Origin: Burkholderia sp. Ax-1719
GTDB lineage: Bacteria > Pseudomonadota > Gammaproteobacteria > Burkholderiales > Burkholderiaceae
Assembly (NCBI RefSeq): GCF_011753055.1
Contig: NZ_VWWJ01000008.1
Span: forward strand, 1-64,000
Length of the DNA stretch: 64,000 nucleotides
Direction: 5' to 3'
This document shows positions 45,092-54,696 of the stretch, one piece after another. Each line of letters starts with the position of its first letter. Within the stretch, counting starts at the first letter, position 1. A program made the position numbers and the translations under genes. Under the pieces are notes generated by a model. It was not told the origin of the DNA and made no database searches. It worked only from the letters and a program-made list of their open reading frames with translations.

Positions 45092-45185
45092 CGCTTGAGT
45101 CCTGCGCGAATGGCTTGCTGGGTGAATTTCAAAAGGCGTGCGGTGTGGCGCGTGCGGCAAAATGGACACATCACCTTGGCGACGC

Positions 45186-45620
45186 TTAGGCAGAGGGGAG
45201 TTCGTCGAGATATTGCTGGAGGATCACGCAGGCGGCTTCGCCGTCGATGTGTTCGGCGCGTTCGCCGCGCTCGCGCAGCCGCGATTCCGCATCGACCGAC
45301 GAATAGCGCTCGTCCACCCACACCACGGGCAGATTGAAGCGGCCGTTCAGCTGATTGCCAAAGCGCTTCGCCTGCTTCGTCATGACGTGCGGCGTGCCGT
45401 CCGGATGGCTCGGCAAGCCGACCACGAGGCGATCGGGTTGCCACTCGCGCAGGAGCGCGGCCACGGCTTCAAAACGGGAATCGATGCTGCGGTTCTGGAT
45501 CACGGTCAGCGCACGGGCGCTGCGCGTGAGCACATTGCCAAGCGCCACGCCAATGCGCTTTTCACCGTAATCGAAGGCCAGCAGGGTTGCCTCGGCGGCA
45601 CTACGCCCCGCCACGCTCAT
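45186..45620 (-). CDS. ruvX: RuvX/YqgF-family protein (putative Holliday junction resolvase, pre-16S rRNA nuclease)
   Basis: A 144-residue RNase H-fold nuclease. It has LLAFDYGEKRIGVA with the first catalytic aspartate (D17), VVGLPSHPDGTP and VDERYSSVDAE with the second acidic site. The family trims the 5' end of 16S rRNA precursors and was earlier thought to resolve Holliday junctions. The ATG overlaps the yqgE stop as ATGA, and the gene is the usual partner of yqgE. Confidence 0.95.
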   Translation of the reverse strand: MSVAGRSAAEATLLAFDYGEKRIGVALGNVLTRSARALTVIQNRSIDSRFEAVAALLREWQPDRLVVGLPSHPDGTPHVMTKQAKRFGNQLNGRFNLPVVWVDERYSSVDAESRLRERGERAEHIDGEAACVILQQYLDELPSA

Positions 45621-46195
45621 GCGTGACCCGCTTCGCCCGAGAGCATCGTCGAGGAAATGCCGAGCAGCGCGAGCGCCGCTTCGAAGCGTTCTTCGGCGGG
45701 CACGTCGAAGACGATTTTCGGATCTGCTTCCACGGTGAGCCAGCCGTTCTTCGAGATTTCGTCTTCGAGCTGGCCCGCGCCCCAACCGGCATGGCCGAGC
45801 GTGAGCAGGAACTGCTCCGGACCGGTGCCGCTGGCGACGGCTTCGAGCACGTCCTTCGACGTGGTCATCTCCAGCCCGCCCGGCACCGACATCGACGACG
45901 TGTAGTTCGTACCGGTGATGGGCGCGTGCAGCACGAAACCGCGCTCGGTCTGCACCGGGCCGCCGAAGTAGACGGGCACGTGCAGCAACGGTTCGATTTC
46001 CAGCTTGAGGTCGATGCGCGAGAACAGCGCTTCCAGATCGATATCGGTGGGACGATTGATCACAAGACCGAGCGCGCCGCGCTCGGAATGATCGCAAAGG
46101 TAGACCACCGTTCCTGAAAACGTAGGGTCCGCCATGTTGGGCATGGCGATCAGGAACTGATTGGTCAGATTGATGCGATCGTTACTTTTGGACAT
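45617..46195 (-). CDS. yqgE: YqgE/AlgH-family protein
   Basis: A 192-residue protein of the YqgE/AlgH family, whose molecular role is unsettled. It begins with NLTNQFLIAMPNMADPTF, has YLCDHSERGALGLVINRP, VYFGGPVQTERGFVLH and LTLGHAGWGAGQLE, all hallmarks. It is first in the yqgE-ruvX-pyrB group. No Shine-Dalgarno sequence precedes its ATG, and a good extended -10 box ends only eight bases before it, so the message could be leaderless. Confidence 0.96.
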   Translation of the reverse strand: MSKSNDRINLTNQFLIAMPNMADPTFSGTVVYLCDHSERGALGLVINRPTDIDLEALFSRIDLKLEIEPLLHVPVYFGGPVQTERGFVLHAPITGTNYTSSMSVPGGLEMTTSKDVLEAVASGTGPEQFLLTLGHAGWGAGQLEDEISKNGWLTVEADPKIVFDVPAEERFEAALALLGISSTMLSGEAGHA

Positions 46196-46202
46196 GGTTT
46201 GA

Positions 46203-46211
46203 ATTCTAGCA
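46203..46211 (-). promoter_or_regulatory. Candidate extended -10 promoter for yqgE
   Basis: On the minus strand this reads TGCTAGAAT, an extended -10 element (TG, one base, TAGAAT). It ends eight bases before the yqgE ATG, which would place the transcription start at or next to the start codon. No clear -35 box is seen. Confidence 0.4.
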
Positions 46212-46386
46212 AAGACGATACGGATTGGCGGTGGCCTGCCTGGCCCTCCGGCTGCGCGCGGGACTCGTCCTCGACTCATCCTGGGCTCACCGTAGCGCGG
46301 GGAATAACTCACTCTAACATGCTGGCGCGGCGTGCCTGTAACGCCCCTTTTGCAGGGCCGCAACGGGCGGCCGCCGCCTTTTTCGG

Positions 46387-47910
46387 CTAGCGCGCCGCAA
46401 GCGGCGCCGCCGGTGCGCCAACCCCGCTCGCCGCTCCGGAAATCGCCGCACCCAGCGCGCGCACCGTCGCGCTCGCGTCGGGTTGGGCAACGCCCGCCGC
46501 CACTTTGTGCAGCATCGCGCGCAAGGCTTCGTTGGCCTGATCGATGGCGTCGAAATCCGGTGCATTTGTCGCTTGCGCGCCATAGGCCGGCGTGGATCCT
46601 GCGCGATTTCCCGCTGCGACCGCCGCATGCGCGGTGCATCGCCATGCAAGACCTAGCGCGTCCGCCAGCAGGCCGACATGGCCCAACCCCAACGCCCAGG
46701 CCGCGGCGCCGATGCGGTAGGCCGCCTCCGCCGCCACCAGCGCCGTGGCCGGATCGGGCGGCGCGCCCGCAGGCCGCAGCGACAGCGCGCGCGCCTGAGT
46801 GCCGAGCGCAAGCATCGCCGCGTCGGCGGTCTGCAAAAAATCCTCGTAGGCGTTGCCGTTGACGACCAGCGCGCCCAGATCCCGCATCGGCGCAACACGG
46901 GTGGCAAGCGCGTCGGCCTGCGCGCTTCCCGCTTCCCACAGCGCCTCCGAGTCCTGCGTGCCCGCGACATGCCAGTCCACGGTCAAACCGTAGTCGTGCA
47001 GCAGTTCGACATCGGCGGTGTCTTCCGCTGCTGCGCCAAACAGCGCGTAATCGCGCCACAGCAGCGCCAGCGACATGCGCACGAACGATTGGGGGACGAC
47101 GCGCAAGCCGCGTGCGTGCTCGCCCATCAGCAGGTTGCAGCGGGCGTAAAAGCGCCGTGCGTCTTGATCGCCCCAAAACGTCGTGCTGCGCCGCAGCACA
47201 CGTCCGCACGCGGCGGCGAGGCGCCAGAAGTCGTACGGGTCGTCGCTGGTCAGTTCGGTGAAACAGGCGTCCATCTCGCCGAATGCCGCCAGTGCCAGCG
47301 CATCGGCCGCGCGGCTGCTGCTCAGACGCATCTTCAACGCCGGCAGCAGCGCGGCCTCGAAGCGCGCGCGCGCCTGCGCGAGCCGCTGCGTGGGCTGCGC
47401 ATGCAGCGTGGCAACGGCGATCGGGCGACCATGCAGCGCCACGTCTTCGTAGGCAAGCGATACGCCGGGCGCGTGCTCGGCGAGCGCTTCCACCAGCGTG
47501 CGTTGATGCGCGTAGAGCGAGGGCGAACAGGCCATTTCGCGCAGATTGTGGCGATCGAGCGCGGCTGCCAGATCGGTCAGCGCGTCGCGAAAGACTTCGC
47601 GGATGCGGCTGTCGTCGGGGCCATCGTGATCGTGCGCGGGCCGCGGCGGCATGCCGGGCGGCGGTGGCGTGGGCACGTTAGCCGCGAGCGCCAGTGGCGA
47701 GGCCAGCAGCAAGGTGTCCGCAAAACGCGCCGCCGCCAGCCAGCCCGCATCGCGCAGCGTACGCGCCGCCTGCCGAAGCGGCCGCGCCACGTCGCGCTGC
47801 TCGTCGAGCGCCTGACTGGCCTGGGCCAGCGCGGCATGGGCGAACGGCACATGGCCGCCGCGCGGATTCGGCAGCGCTTCGAAGGGAGCTGACGATGAAT
47901 GATCAGTCAT
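46387..47910 (-). CDS. Uncharacterised protein, possibly FimL / PilL (ChpA) N-terminal-like
   Basis: A 507-residue soluble, alanine-rich protein with no membrane segment. The segment near residues 230-290 (DFWRLAAACGRVL, then ARRFYARCNLLMGEHARGL) resembles the conserved helical part of PilL/ChpA N-termini and of FimL, a stand-alone version of that region; REVFRDALTDL fits too. No histidine phosphotransfer, kinase or receiver domain is present. It lies between rubredoxin and yqgE, where, as I recall, relatives such as Ralstonia have the twitching-motility chemotaxis genes. Start ATG 47910 (MTDHSS) is likely; upstream in-frame codons to 48006 encode an AGPPA repeat. Identity is tentative. Confidence 0.5.
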   Translation of the reverse strand: MTDHSSSAPFEALPNPRGGHVPFAHAALAQASQALDEQRDVARPLRQAARTLRDAGWLAAARFADTLLLASPLALAANVPTPPPPGMPPRPAHDHDGPDDSRIREVFRDALTDLAAALDRHNLREMACSPSLYAHQRTLVEALAEHAPGVSLAYEDVALHGRPIAVATLHAQPTQRLAQARARFEAALLPALKMRLSSSRAADALALAAFGEMDACFTELTSDDPYDFWRLAAACGRVLRRSTTFWGDQDARRFYARCNLLMGEHARGLRVVPQSFVRMSLALLWRDYALFGAAAEDTADVELLHDYGLTVDWHVAGTQDSEALWEAGSAQADALATRVAPMRDLGALVVNGNAYEDFLQTADAAMLALGTQARALSLRPAGAPPDPATALVAAEAAYRIGAAAWALGLGHVGLLADALGLAWRCTAHAAVAAGNRAGSTPAYGAQATNAPDFDAIDQANEALRAMLHKVAAGVAQPDASATVRALGAAISGAASGVGAPAAPLAAR

Positions 47911-48233
47911 GAGGCAAAGGCAGCGCCGGAAACGGTTGCGAACTGATGCAGACGGTTCTGCGGCAGGCGGTCCTGCAGCAGGCGGACCTGCAATGCGGGA
48001 CGACAACGTAGGTCAACGCCCGACAATGACAGATTTCGCATCATCGAGGCGTTTGGCTGGCCAGCCGCCTCGCGTACACGCGATGCAGGGCAGATATAGC
48101 AATTTGCGCGCCGCGTGACGTTTGAAACATGACGTTTGAAAACAGCAAGCGGCGGCCTGGACATGCCGAAGCCGCGGGCGTCGAACGCATCAGGCGCACG
48201 CCCCGCCACGCTTCGGCGCGATCGAGGCACGCC
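47911..48233. other. Intergenic region with a short 15-base tandem repeat
   Basis: The gap between the rubredoxin gene and the FimL/PilL-like gene is 323 bases. It contains two near-identical 15-base units at 47958-47972 and 47973-47987, and a decayed third. Each unit has a GCAGG/CCTGC inverted pair. Translated on the minus strand in the frame of the downstream gene the units give AGPPA repeats, so they might belong to a longer N-terminus. No promoter or terminator is clear. Confidence 0.45.
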
Positions 48234-48404
48234 TCAGATCTGGACCATCTCGAAGTCTTCCTTGCGCGCGCCGCACTCGGGGCACGTCCAGTTGATCGGC
48301 ACATCCTCCCAGCGCGTGCCGGGCGCAATGCCTTCGTCTGGCAAACCGGCTTCTTCATCGTAGATCCAGCCGCAGATCAGGCACATCCAGCTTCTATATT
48401 CCAT
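48234..48404 (-). CDS. Rubredoxin
   Basis: A 56-residue redox protein with one iron held by four cysteines: C8-x2-C11 in WMCLICGWIYD and C41-x2-C44 in WTCPECGARKEDF. The middle reads GLPDEGIAPGTRWEDVP, the standard rubredoxin linker. It carries electrons, often to alkane hydroxylase or oxygen-detoxifying enzymes, but no partner is encoded nearby. It is read divergently from the ThiD-like gene, as in related bacteria. Confidence 0.95.
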   Translation of the reverse strand: MEYRSWMCLICGWIYDEEAGLPDEGIAPGTRWEDVPINWTCPECGARKEDFEMVQI

Positions 48405-48722
48405 TCTTATGCCGCGTCGAAAAGTCGAAAATACCGCGCGCCTCTACCCTCTCTGGAGCGGACGCAATCGGTCGGGGAAACTGCCAGGGAAAACTGCCAG
48501 GTCATGAGAGCCATGATGGTACCGTGTTGCCGTTTTTATGCCTAGCAACCGTAGCAAGGGCAAGACGCTTCCCTCGCGTGAGGGCAAGACGGAAAAATCC
48601 CTCGCCTTGTGCTGGTCATCCGTCCCCCGCTGCGCGCCCGAGACGGCATAATTGAAGCGACAGCAACATCGACAGCAACGCCAAGAGCCGCAACGAACCA
48701 ACCCTTCACTCCGTCCACGTCC
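48405..48722. other. Divergent intergenic region between rubredoxin and the ThiD-like gene
   Basis: This 318-base gap should hold both divergent promoters. I see a repeated GGGCAAGACG near 48560 and 48585 and a repeated AACTGCCAGG near 48480 and 48495, but no consensus promoter. A thiamine pyrophosphate riboswitch was looked for because of the thiD-like gene; its conserved CUGAGA and ACCUGAUCUGG elements are not present. Confidence 0.45.
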
Positions 48723-49607
48723 ATGCCCGGCGACACCCCTCCCATCGTCCTTTCCTTCGGCCTTTCCGATCCGACCGGCGGCAGCGGCCTGCAAGCCGAC
48801 CTGCTCACGCTCGCGAGCATGGGCTGTCACGGCGTCAGCGTCCTCACGGGCTACACCGTGCGTGACTCGGCTGGCTGCGACGAAGTCACCGGCCTCGACC
48901 CCGAGACCGTCGCGAGCCAGGCGCGCATGCTGCTCGAAGACATGCCCGTGGCGGCCTTCAAGGTCGGCGCGGGTGCGCGCGCGGAAGTGGTCAGCGCGAT
49001 TGCCGAAGTCGTCGCCGATTACGACGAAGTGCCGCTCGTGCTTGCGCCCGACTTCACGCTCGACGACGAACACGTGCTCGCCGCCGACGAACTGCGCGAA
49101 ACCGTCACCGATCTGCTGGTGCCGCAAACCACGCTGCTGGTCGCCGATGTGTCGGTGCTGCTCGCGCTCGCGCAGCCAGACGGCGATTCCGAGCCGCCGG
49201 GCATCGACGCCGCGATTTCGCAACTGCTGTCGAGCGGCTGCGAATACATCCTGTCGATGGAAGCCGGCTCGCATCGCGTGGTCAACACGCTCTATAGCGA
49301 AGAAGGCCAGATTCGCCAGGACCTGTGGGACCGCACGAACCAGCCGATGATGGGCGTGACCGATACGCTCGGCACCGCCATCGCCGCGTTGCTCGCCAAC
49401 GGCCAGGAGCCGCCCGAAGCCGTGCGCGAGGCCCAGGAATATCTCTACCAGGCCATGCAGAGCGCGTTCCGCCCCGGCATGGGCGCGTGGGTGCCGGACC
49501 GCTTCTTCTGGGCGCGCAGCAACGACGCCGAAGACGGCGAGGACGAAGCATCCGACGACGCCGACGCGCCAGGCAAGACGCCGCCTTCGGGCGAGGCGCG
49601 GCACTGA
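48723..49607 (+). CDS. ThiD-like kinase (hydroxymethylpyrimidine/phosphomethylpyrimidine kinase family, divergent)
   Basis: A 294-residue ribokinase-fold protein. The N-terminus matches ThiD well (SDPTGGSGLQADLLTLASMG). The C-terminal anion-hole motif, normally GTGCTLSSA with a catalytic cysteine, is GVTDTLGTA, and the central TPN-x-x-E segment is lost. An acidic tail (EDGEDEASDDADA) ends the protein. It may be a kinase with changed specificity or a non-catalytic paralogue rather than a true ThiD. ATG 48723 is the likely start; upstream in-frame codons are poor. No other thiamine gene is near. Confidence 0.8.
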   Translation: MPGDTPPIVLSFGLSDPTGGSGLQADLLTLASMGCHGVSVLTGYTVRDSAGCDEVTGLDPETVASQARMLLEDMPVAAFKVGAGARAEVVSAIAEVVADYDEVPLVLAPDFTLDDEHVLAADELRETVTDLLVPQTTLLVADVSVLLALAQPDGDSEPPGIDAAISQLLSSGCEYILSMEAGSHRVVNTLYSEEGQIRQDLWDRTNQPMMGVTDTLGTAIAALLANGQEPPEAVREAQEYLYQAMQSAFRPGMGAWVPDRFFWARSNDAEDGEDEASDDADAPGKTPPSGEARH

Positions 49608-49712
49608 TCGCCTGGCCAGCCGCAGCGAGCGCGGGCAGCCGACCCGCGCCGTGCGGCGCCAACACTCGCGCCACAGGAGCGCGAAACGCAATTTGCGAAT
49701 AGTTTCAGCGGG

Positions 49713-49718
49713 TATACT
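49713..49718 (+). promoter_or_regulatory. Candidate -10 box upstream of the two-gene glycosyltransferase unit
   Basis: TATACT lies 83 bases before the first ATG of the unit. The sequence 14-17 bases upstream (ATTTGCGA) is a weak -35, so the assignment is uncertain. Confidence 0.3.
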
Positions 49719-49800
49719 GCCGGGCCTCCAAACAAAGATAACGCCGCCTGAGCAGCCCCAGACGCACACCAACGCTCGACAATTTTCGAGATAGCGCGTC

Positions 49801-50787
49801 ATGACCGACACGGGCACCCCCACTCACGGCAGACCAATGTCCCGCACTCTCCTGTCACTGGTCGTACCTTTCTACAACGAAGAGGACGCCATCGCGGCTT
49901 TCTTCGCCGAGGTCGTCCCGGCACTCGAAGCGCTCGGCGAAATCAACGACATCGACTTTGAAATCGTGTGCGTCAACGACGGCAGCAAGGACAGCACGCT
50001 GCCGCTGCTCGTCGATGCCGCGAACGCCGACGCACGCGTGCGTGTCATCGACTTCTCGCGCAACTTCGGCAAGGAAGCCGCGTTGTCGGCCGGGCTCGCC
50101 GAATCGCGCGGAGATATCGTCGTGCCCTTCGACGCCGATCTGCAGGACCCGCCCGAAGTCATCGCGCAACTCGTGAGCAAATGGCGCGAGGGCTTCGACG
50201 TGGTGCTCGCCAGGCGCTCGGACCGCAGTTCGGATACGTACCTGAAGCGCCAGTCAGCGGTGAGTTTCTATCGGCTGCACAACAAGCTCGCCGACGTGAA
50301 AATCCCGGAAAACGTCGGCGATTTCCGGCTGATGACGCGCGAGGTCGTGGATACGCTCAACGCGCTGCCGGAGTCGCGCCGCTTCATGAAGGGCCTGTTC
50401 GCGTGGGTGGGCTTTCGCACCGCGGAGGTCACTTATGTGCGCAAGTCGCGCGTGGCGGGCGAGACCAAGTTTTCCGGCTGGAAGTTGTGGAATTTCGCGC
50501 TAGAAGGCATCACGAGCTTCAGCACGGTGCCGTTGCGGATGTGGACATATTTCGGCCTGATGGTGGCCGCGAGTTCGTTTCTCTATGCGGCGTATCTCGT
50601 GATCCGCACGCTGTTGCGCGGCATCGACGTGCCGGGCTATGCGTCGATCTTCGTCTCGCTGCTGTTTTTTAGCGGCGTGCAGATGATCGGCATTGGCGTC
50701 ATCGGCGAATATATCGGCCGAATCTATCTGGAATCGAAGCGCAGACCGCTTTATGTGATTCGTCGGCGTTACGGAAAAGAAAAGTAA
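49801..50787 (+). CDS. GT2 polyprenyl-phosphate glycosyltransferase (GtrB/ArnC-like)
   Basis: A 328-residue membrane-anchored GT2 enzyme. It has SLVVPFYNEE, VNDGSKDST, FSRNFGKEAALSAGL, the metal-binding FDADLQDPPE, and GDFRLM with RRFMKGLF, the usual series of GtrB/ArnC proteins; two C-terminal membrane segments at ~245-300 and the IGRIYLESKRRP tail follow. It probably loads a sugar on undecaprenyl phosphate. Unlike the trio at 13498-16347 there is no flippase or membrane transferase next to it. ATG 49840 (MSRTLLS) is an alternative start. Confidence 0.88.
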   Translation: MTDTGTPTHGRPMSRTLLSLVVPFYNEEDAIAAFFAEVVPALEALGEINDIDFEIVCVNDGSKDSTLPLLVDAANADARVRVIDFSRNFGKEAALSAGLAESRGDIVVPFDADLQDPPEVIAQLVSKWREGFDVVLARRSDRSSDTYLKRQSAVSFYRLHNKLADVKIPENVGDFRLMTREVVDTLNALPESRRFMKGLFAWVGFRTAEVTYVRKSRVAGETKFSGWKLWNFALEGITSFSTVPLRMWTYFGLMVAASSFLYAAYLVIRTLLRGIDVPGYASIFVSLLFFSGVQMIGIGVIGEYIGRIYLESKRRPLYVIRRRYGKEK

Positions 50788-50791
50788 AAGC

Positions 50792-51841
50792 ATGAACAAT
50801 CAGCATGCGGCGCACGTAGAGGCGCCCAGGCAATCGGGGAACGAAATTGCGCGTCGTATCGATGCCAGCGTCATCGTGCCCGTCTACAACTGCGAACCGT
50901 GGCTCAAGACGCTGCTCGACTCGGTGCTCGAACAGGAAGGCGTCGAACTCGAAGTCATCGCGATCTGCGACGGCGCGACGGACGGCAGTCTCGGGATCCT
51001 CCAGGCGATCGCCGCCGAAGACCCGCGCGTGCGGGTCGTCGCGCAGGAAAACCGCGGCGTCTCGGCGTCGCGCAACGTGGGACTGACGCTCGCGCGCGGC
51101 GAATGGATCGTGTTCGTGGATGGTGACGACTGGGTCAAACCCGGCGCCCTGCGCAGGTGGATCGGACACGGTCGCCAGAACGATCTGGAGGTTGTGATCG
51201 GCAACGGTTTCGCGTTCGATACGCTACCCGCGCCCGCACAGCCCTCGCCCATGTACGAACACCAGCCCTGGGGCGAGATTTGCGACGGCCGGACGTGGAT
51301 GCTGCGAACCGTGCCGGATGACGATTGGGCCGTATGCGTCTGGCTGCAGTGCATGCGGCGCGATTTCGTCGAACGGTTCGGCCTGCGCTTCGAGGAAGGT
51401 GTGGTTCACGAGGACATCATCTGGACCCTGCAGTTCGCGCAGCACGCCCAGCGTATGGGCTTCGTCGAAGAGCCGTTTTATGGCTATCGGCACAATCCCA
51501 TTTCGATCATCAACGCGCCTTCTGAAACGTCGCTCGCGCGTCGTGCCAACGGCTATCTGCGCGTCATCGATGCACTCGCCAGTACCGCCAGCGCGCTGCG
51601 CGAAGATCGTCCGTTTCATAGACTGTTGCTTCGGCAGATCAATCGAGAAGGCGGGAATTTCCTGCATCTGCTCAGAAAGCGTCTTCAAAGCAGCGAGTTG
51701 CGCCGCCACTATGCGCGCGCGTTTCTCGACAAGGGAAATATACGGGTCATGCTGCGCGGGGCCACCAACGCAAGCGAAGTGTGGCGTGCGCTGCGCTGCT
51801 GGCGCACGCTTTCGCGCTTTGGCGGCGTAACGCGCGGCTGA
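50792..51841 (+). CDS. GT2-family glycosyltransferase
   Basis: A 349-residue soluble GT-A enzyme, 4 bases after the GtrB-like gene and surely co-transcribed. The catalytic domain shows ASVIVPVYNCEPWL near residue 30, ICDGATDGS, NRGVSASRNVGL and FVDGDDWVKP; the second half with HEDIIWTLQFA and FYGYRHNP is typical of capsule and LPS-core GT2 enzymes. Substrate unknown. It ends before a bidirectional terminator shared with groEL. Confidence 0.88.
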   Translation: MNNQHAAHVEAPRQSGNEIARRIDASVIVPVYNCEPWLKTLLDSVLEQEGVELEVIAICDGATDGSLGILQAIAAEDPRVRVVAQENRGVSASRNVGLTLARGEWIVFVDGDDWVKPGALRRWIGHGRQNDLEVVIGNGFAFDTLPAPAQPSPMYEHQPWGEICDGRTWMLRTVPDDDWAVCVWLQCMRRDFVERFGLRFEEGVVHEDIIWTLQFAQHAQRMGFVEEPFYGYRHNPISIINAPSETSLARRANGYLRVIDALASTASALREDRPFHRLLLRQINREGGNFLHLLRKRLQSSELRRHYARAFLDKGNIRVMLRGATNASEVWRALRCWRTLSRFGGVTRG

Positions 51842-51863
51842 ACGACGCGGGAACGACGCGCAT

Positions 51864-51893
51864 AAAAAAACCCGCATCGCTGCGGGTTTTTTC
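51864..51893. terminator. Bidirectional terminator between the GT2 gene and groEL
   Basis: A 12-base stem AAAAAACCCGCA (51865-51876) with TGCGGGTTTTTT (51881-51892) and a TCGC loop. The A and T tracts allow use from both sides. Confidence 0.92.
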
Positions 51894-51962
51894 GTTTGGG
51901 CGGGAAACACGCCTTTCGGCGCATTTCCCGGCACGTCGATGTAGTCGCGGGATAACCCGTGC

Positions 51963-53603
<1,641 letters not shown>

Positions 53604-53648
53604 CTTCAAACTCCTTGGGATTCTTGATGAATGTGCGGTGGGCGAAGC

Positions 53649-53939
53649 TTACTTCTGCACCACGGCCATGATGTCTTCTTCGCGCATCACGAGCAGTTCG
53701 TTGCCATCGACCTTGACGGTCTGGCCAGCGTACTTGCCGAACAGGACGCGATCGCCAACCTTGACGTCGAGGGCGATTTGCGCGCCCTTGTCATCGCGCT
53801 TGCCCGGGCCGACTGCCAGGACTTCGCCTTGATCCGGCTTCTCAGCCGCTGCGTCCGGGATCACGATGCCCGAAGCGGTCTTGGTTTCTTGATCCAGGCG
53901 CTTGACGATCACGCGATCATGCAAAGGACGAAGGTTCAT
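53649..53939 (-). CDS. groES: Co-chaperonin GroES (Hsp10)
   Basis: A 96-residue cap subunit of the GroEL chamber. It shows LRPLHDRVIVKRLDQE at the N-terminus, the mobile loop TASGIVIPDAAAEKP, GEVLAVGPG and VLFGKYAGQTVKVDG. It is first in the groES-groEL operon, about 97 bases downstream of the CIRCE element, with an AGAGGAT ribosome-binding site. Confidence 0.98.
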   Translation of the reverse strand: MNLRPLHDRVIVKRLDQETKTASGIVIPDAAAEKPDQGEVLAVGPGKRDDKGAQIALDVKVGDRVLFGKYAGQTVKVDGNELLVMREEDIMAVVQK

Positions 53940-54036
53940 GGATAGATCCTCTATCTTGATTGGGACTTGAGAAGAGACTCAAGAAAACCTGGCTGCCGAC
54001 AACCGTCAGCCAGAGGTATGTTTGCACCGAGCGTTG

Positions 54037-54063
54037 TTAGCACTCTCATGCGGTGAGTGCTAA
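54037..54063. promoter_or_regulatory. CIRCE operator (HrcA binding site)
   Basis: A perfect inverted repeat TTAGCACTC, nine bases, GAGTGCTAA, identical to the CIRCE consensus bound by the HrcA repressor. It lies just downstream of the -10 box of the groES promoter and shares one base with it, so repressor binding would block transcription start. Confidence 0.97.
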
Positions 54064-54091
54064 TTATATGGACGGGTAGTGACAAATTCAA
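54063..54091 (-). promoter_or_regulatory. groES-groEL promoter
   Basis: On the minus strand a TTGAAT -35 box (54086-54091) and a perfect TATAAT -10 box (54063-54068) are separated by exactly 17 bases, an excellent sigma-70 promoter. The CTTGAA around the -35 could also be read as part of a sigma-32 site, but the sigma-32 -10 element is weak. Confidence 0.9.
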
Positions 54092-54696
54092 GAACGGGCC
54101 AGAAGGGTTTTTTAGGCATCTTTTCGGCCGGCGGGGCGGAGCCCGCAACGCACATCGTTGCCTCTGGAGTGAGTTTCCGGGCTGGAGCAAGATCGTGCCA
54201 TGCAGAATATTTTCCAATAAAAACAATTGCTTAACAGATAAACACAGTAACACGCCACTGCAGAATCTACGGTGATCAAGGTCGCTAAAATTTGGGGCGA
54301 ATACGCGGAAGTAGCACGACATGCGAGCTTGCCAGGGAAATCCCCGACTTTTGATCTGGCGCCGATTAGAGGCACTGCAGCGGCTTGCACTTCCTCCGTT
54401 CGCCTACGCACACACACTGCCCCCTTCGCTGTCCACAATAGAGCCGCACGGTCATGCACGCGCCTATCGTCTTGCATCGACCTGGACCGAAACGCCGAGC
54501 CCTGCCCGCGAAGGCACGGCCGCACATCGAAGCGGTGGATCGACCACCGCCTGTTTGCAGAGAGGATGACCGTCGTGAAGTCTCTCCCATGGTTGCCGAA
54601 TGCCGCCTTTGCTCCATGCCGACTGTCGATGCCCGACCTGGCACGCCTGCGCGCGCCCATGCAGACCCTGCCCAGCTCCGCCGACACGGTGCAGAC
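54092..54696. other. Non-coding region between groESL promoter and the wzx gene
   Basis: About 600 bases. The part at 54205-54260 is AT-rich (runs of A and T, many stop codons) and is a likely place for the promoter of the wzx gene, but no consensus boxes stand out. A six-base hairpin GCAACG/CGTTGC is present near 54148-54165. Open frames here on both strands have no recognisable protein features. No JUMPstart or ops element is found. Confidence 0.45.

Noticed and set aside
48405..48722. Thiamine pyrophosphate riboswitch upstream of the ThiD-like gene
   Set aside because: The conserved riboswitch elements were not found, and the downstream protein is a divergent ThiD.
54112..54687. 191-codon minus-strand open frame upstream of wzx
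   Set aside because: Arginine-rich, no motif, no ribosome-binding site, and it spans the AT-rich region with several stop codons nearby in other frames; treated as non-coding.
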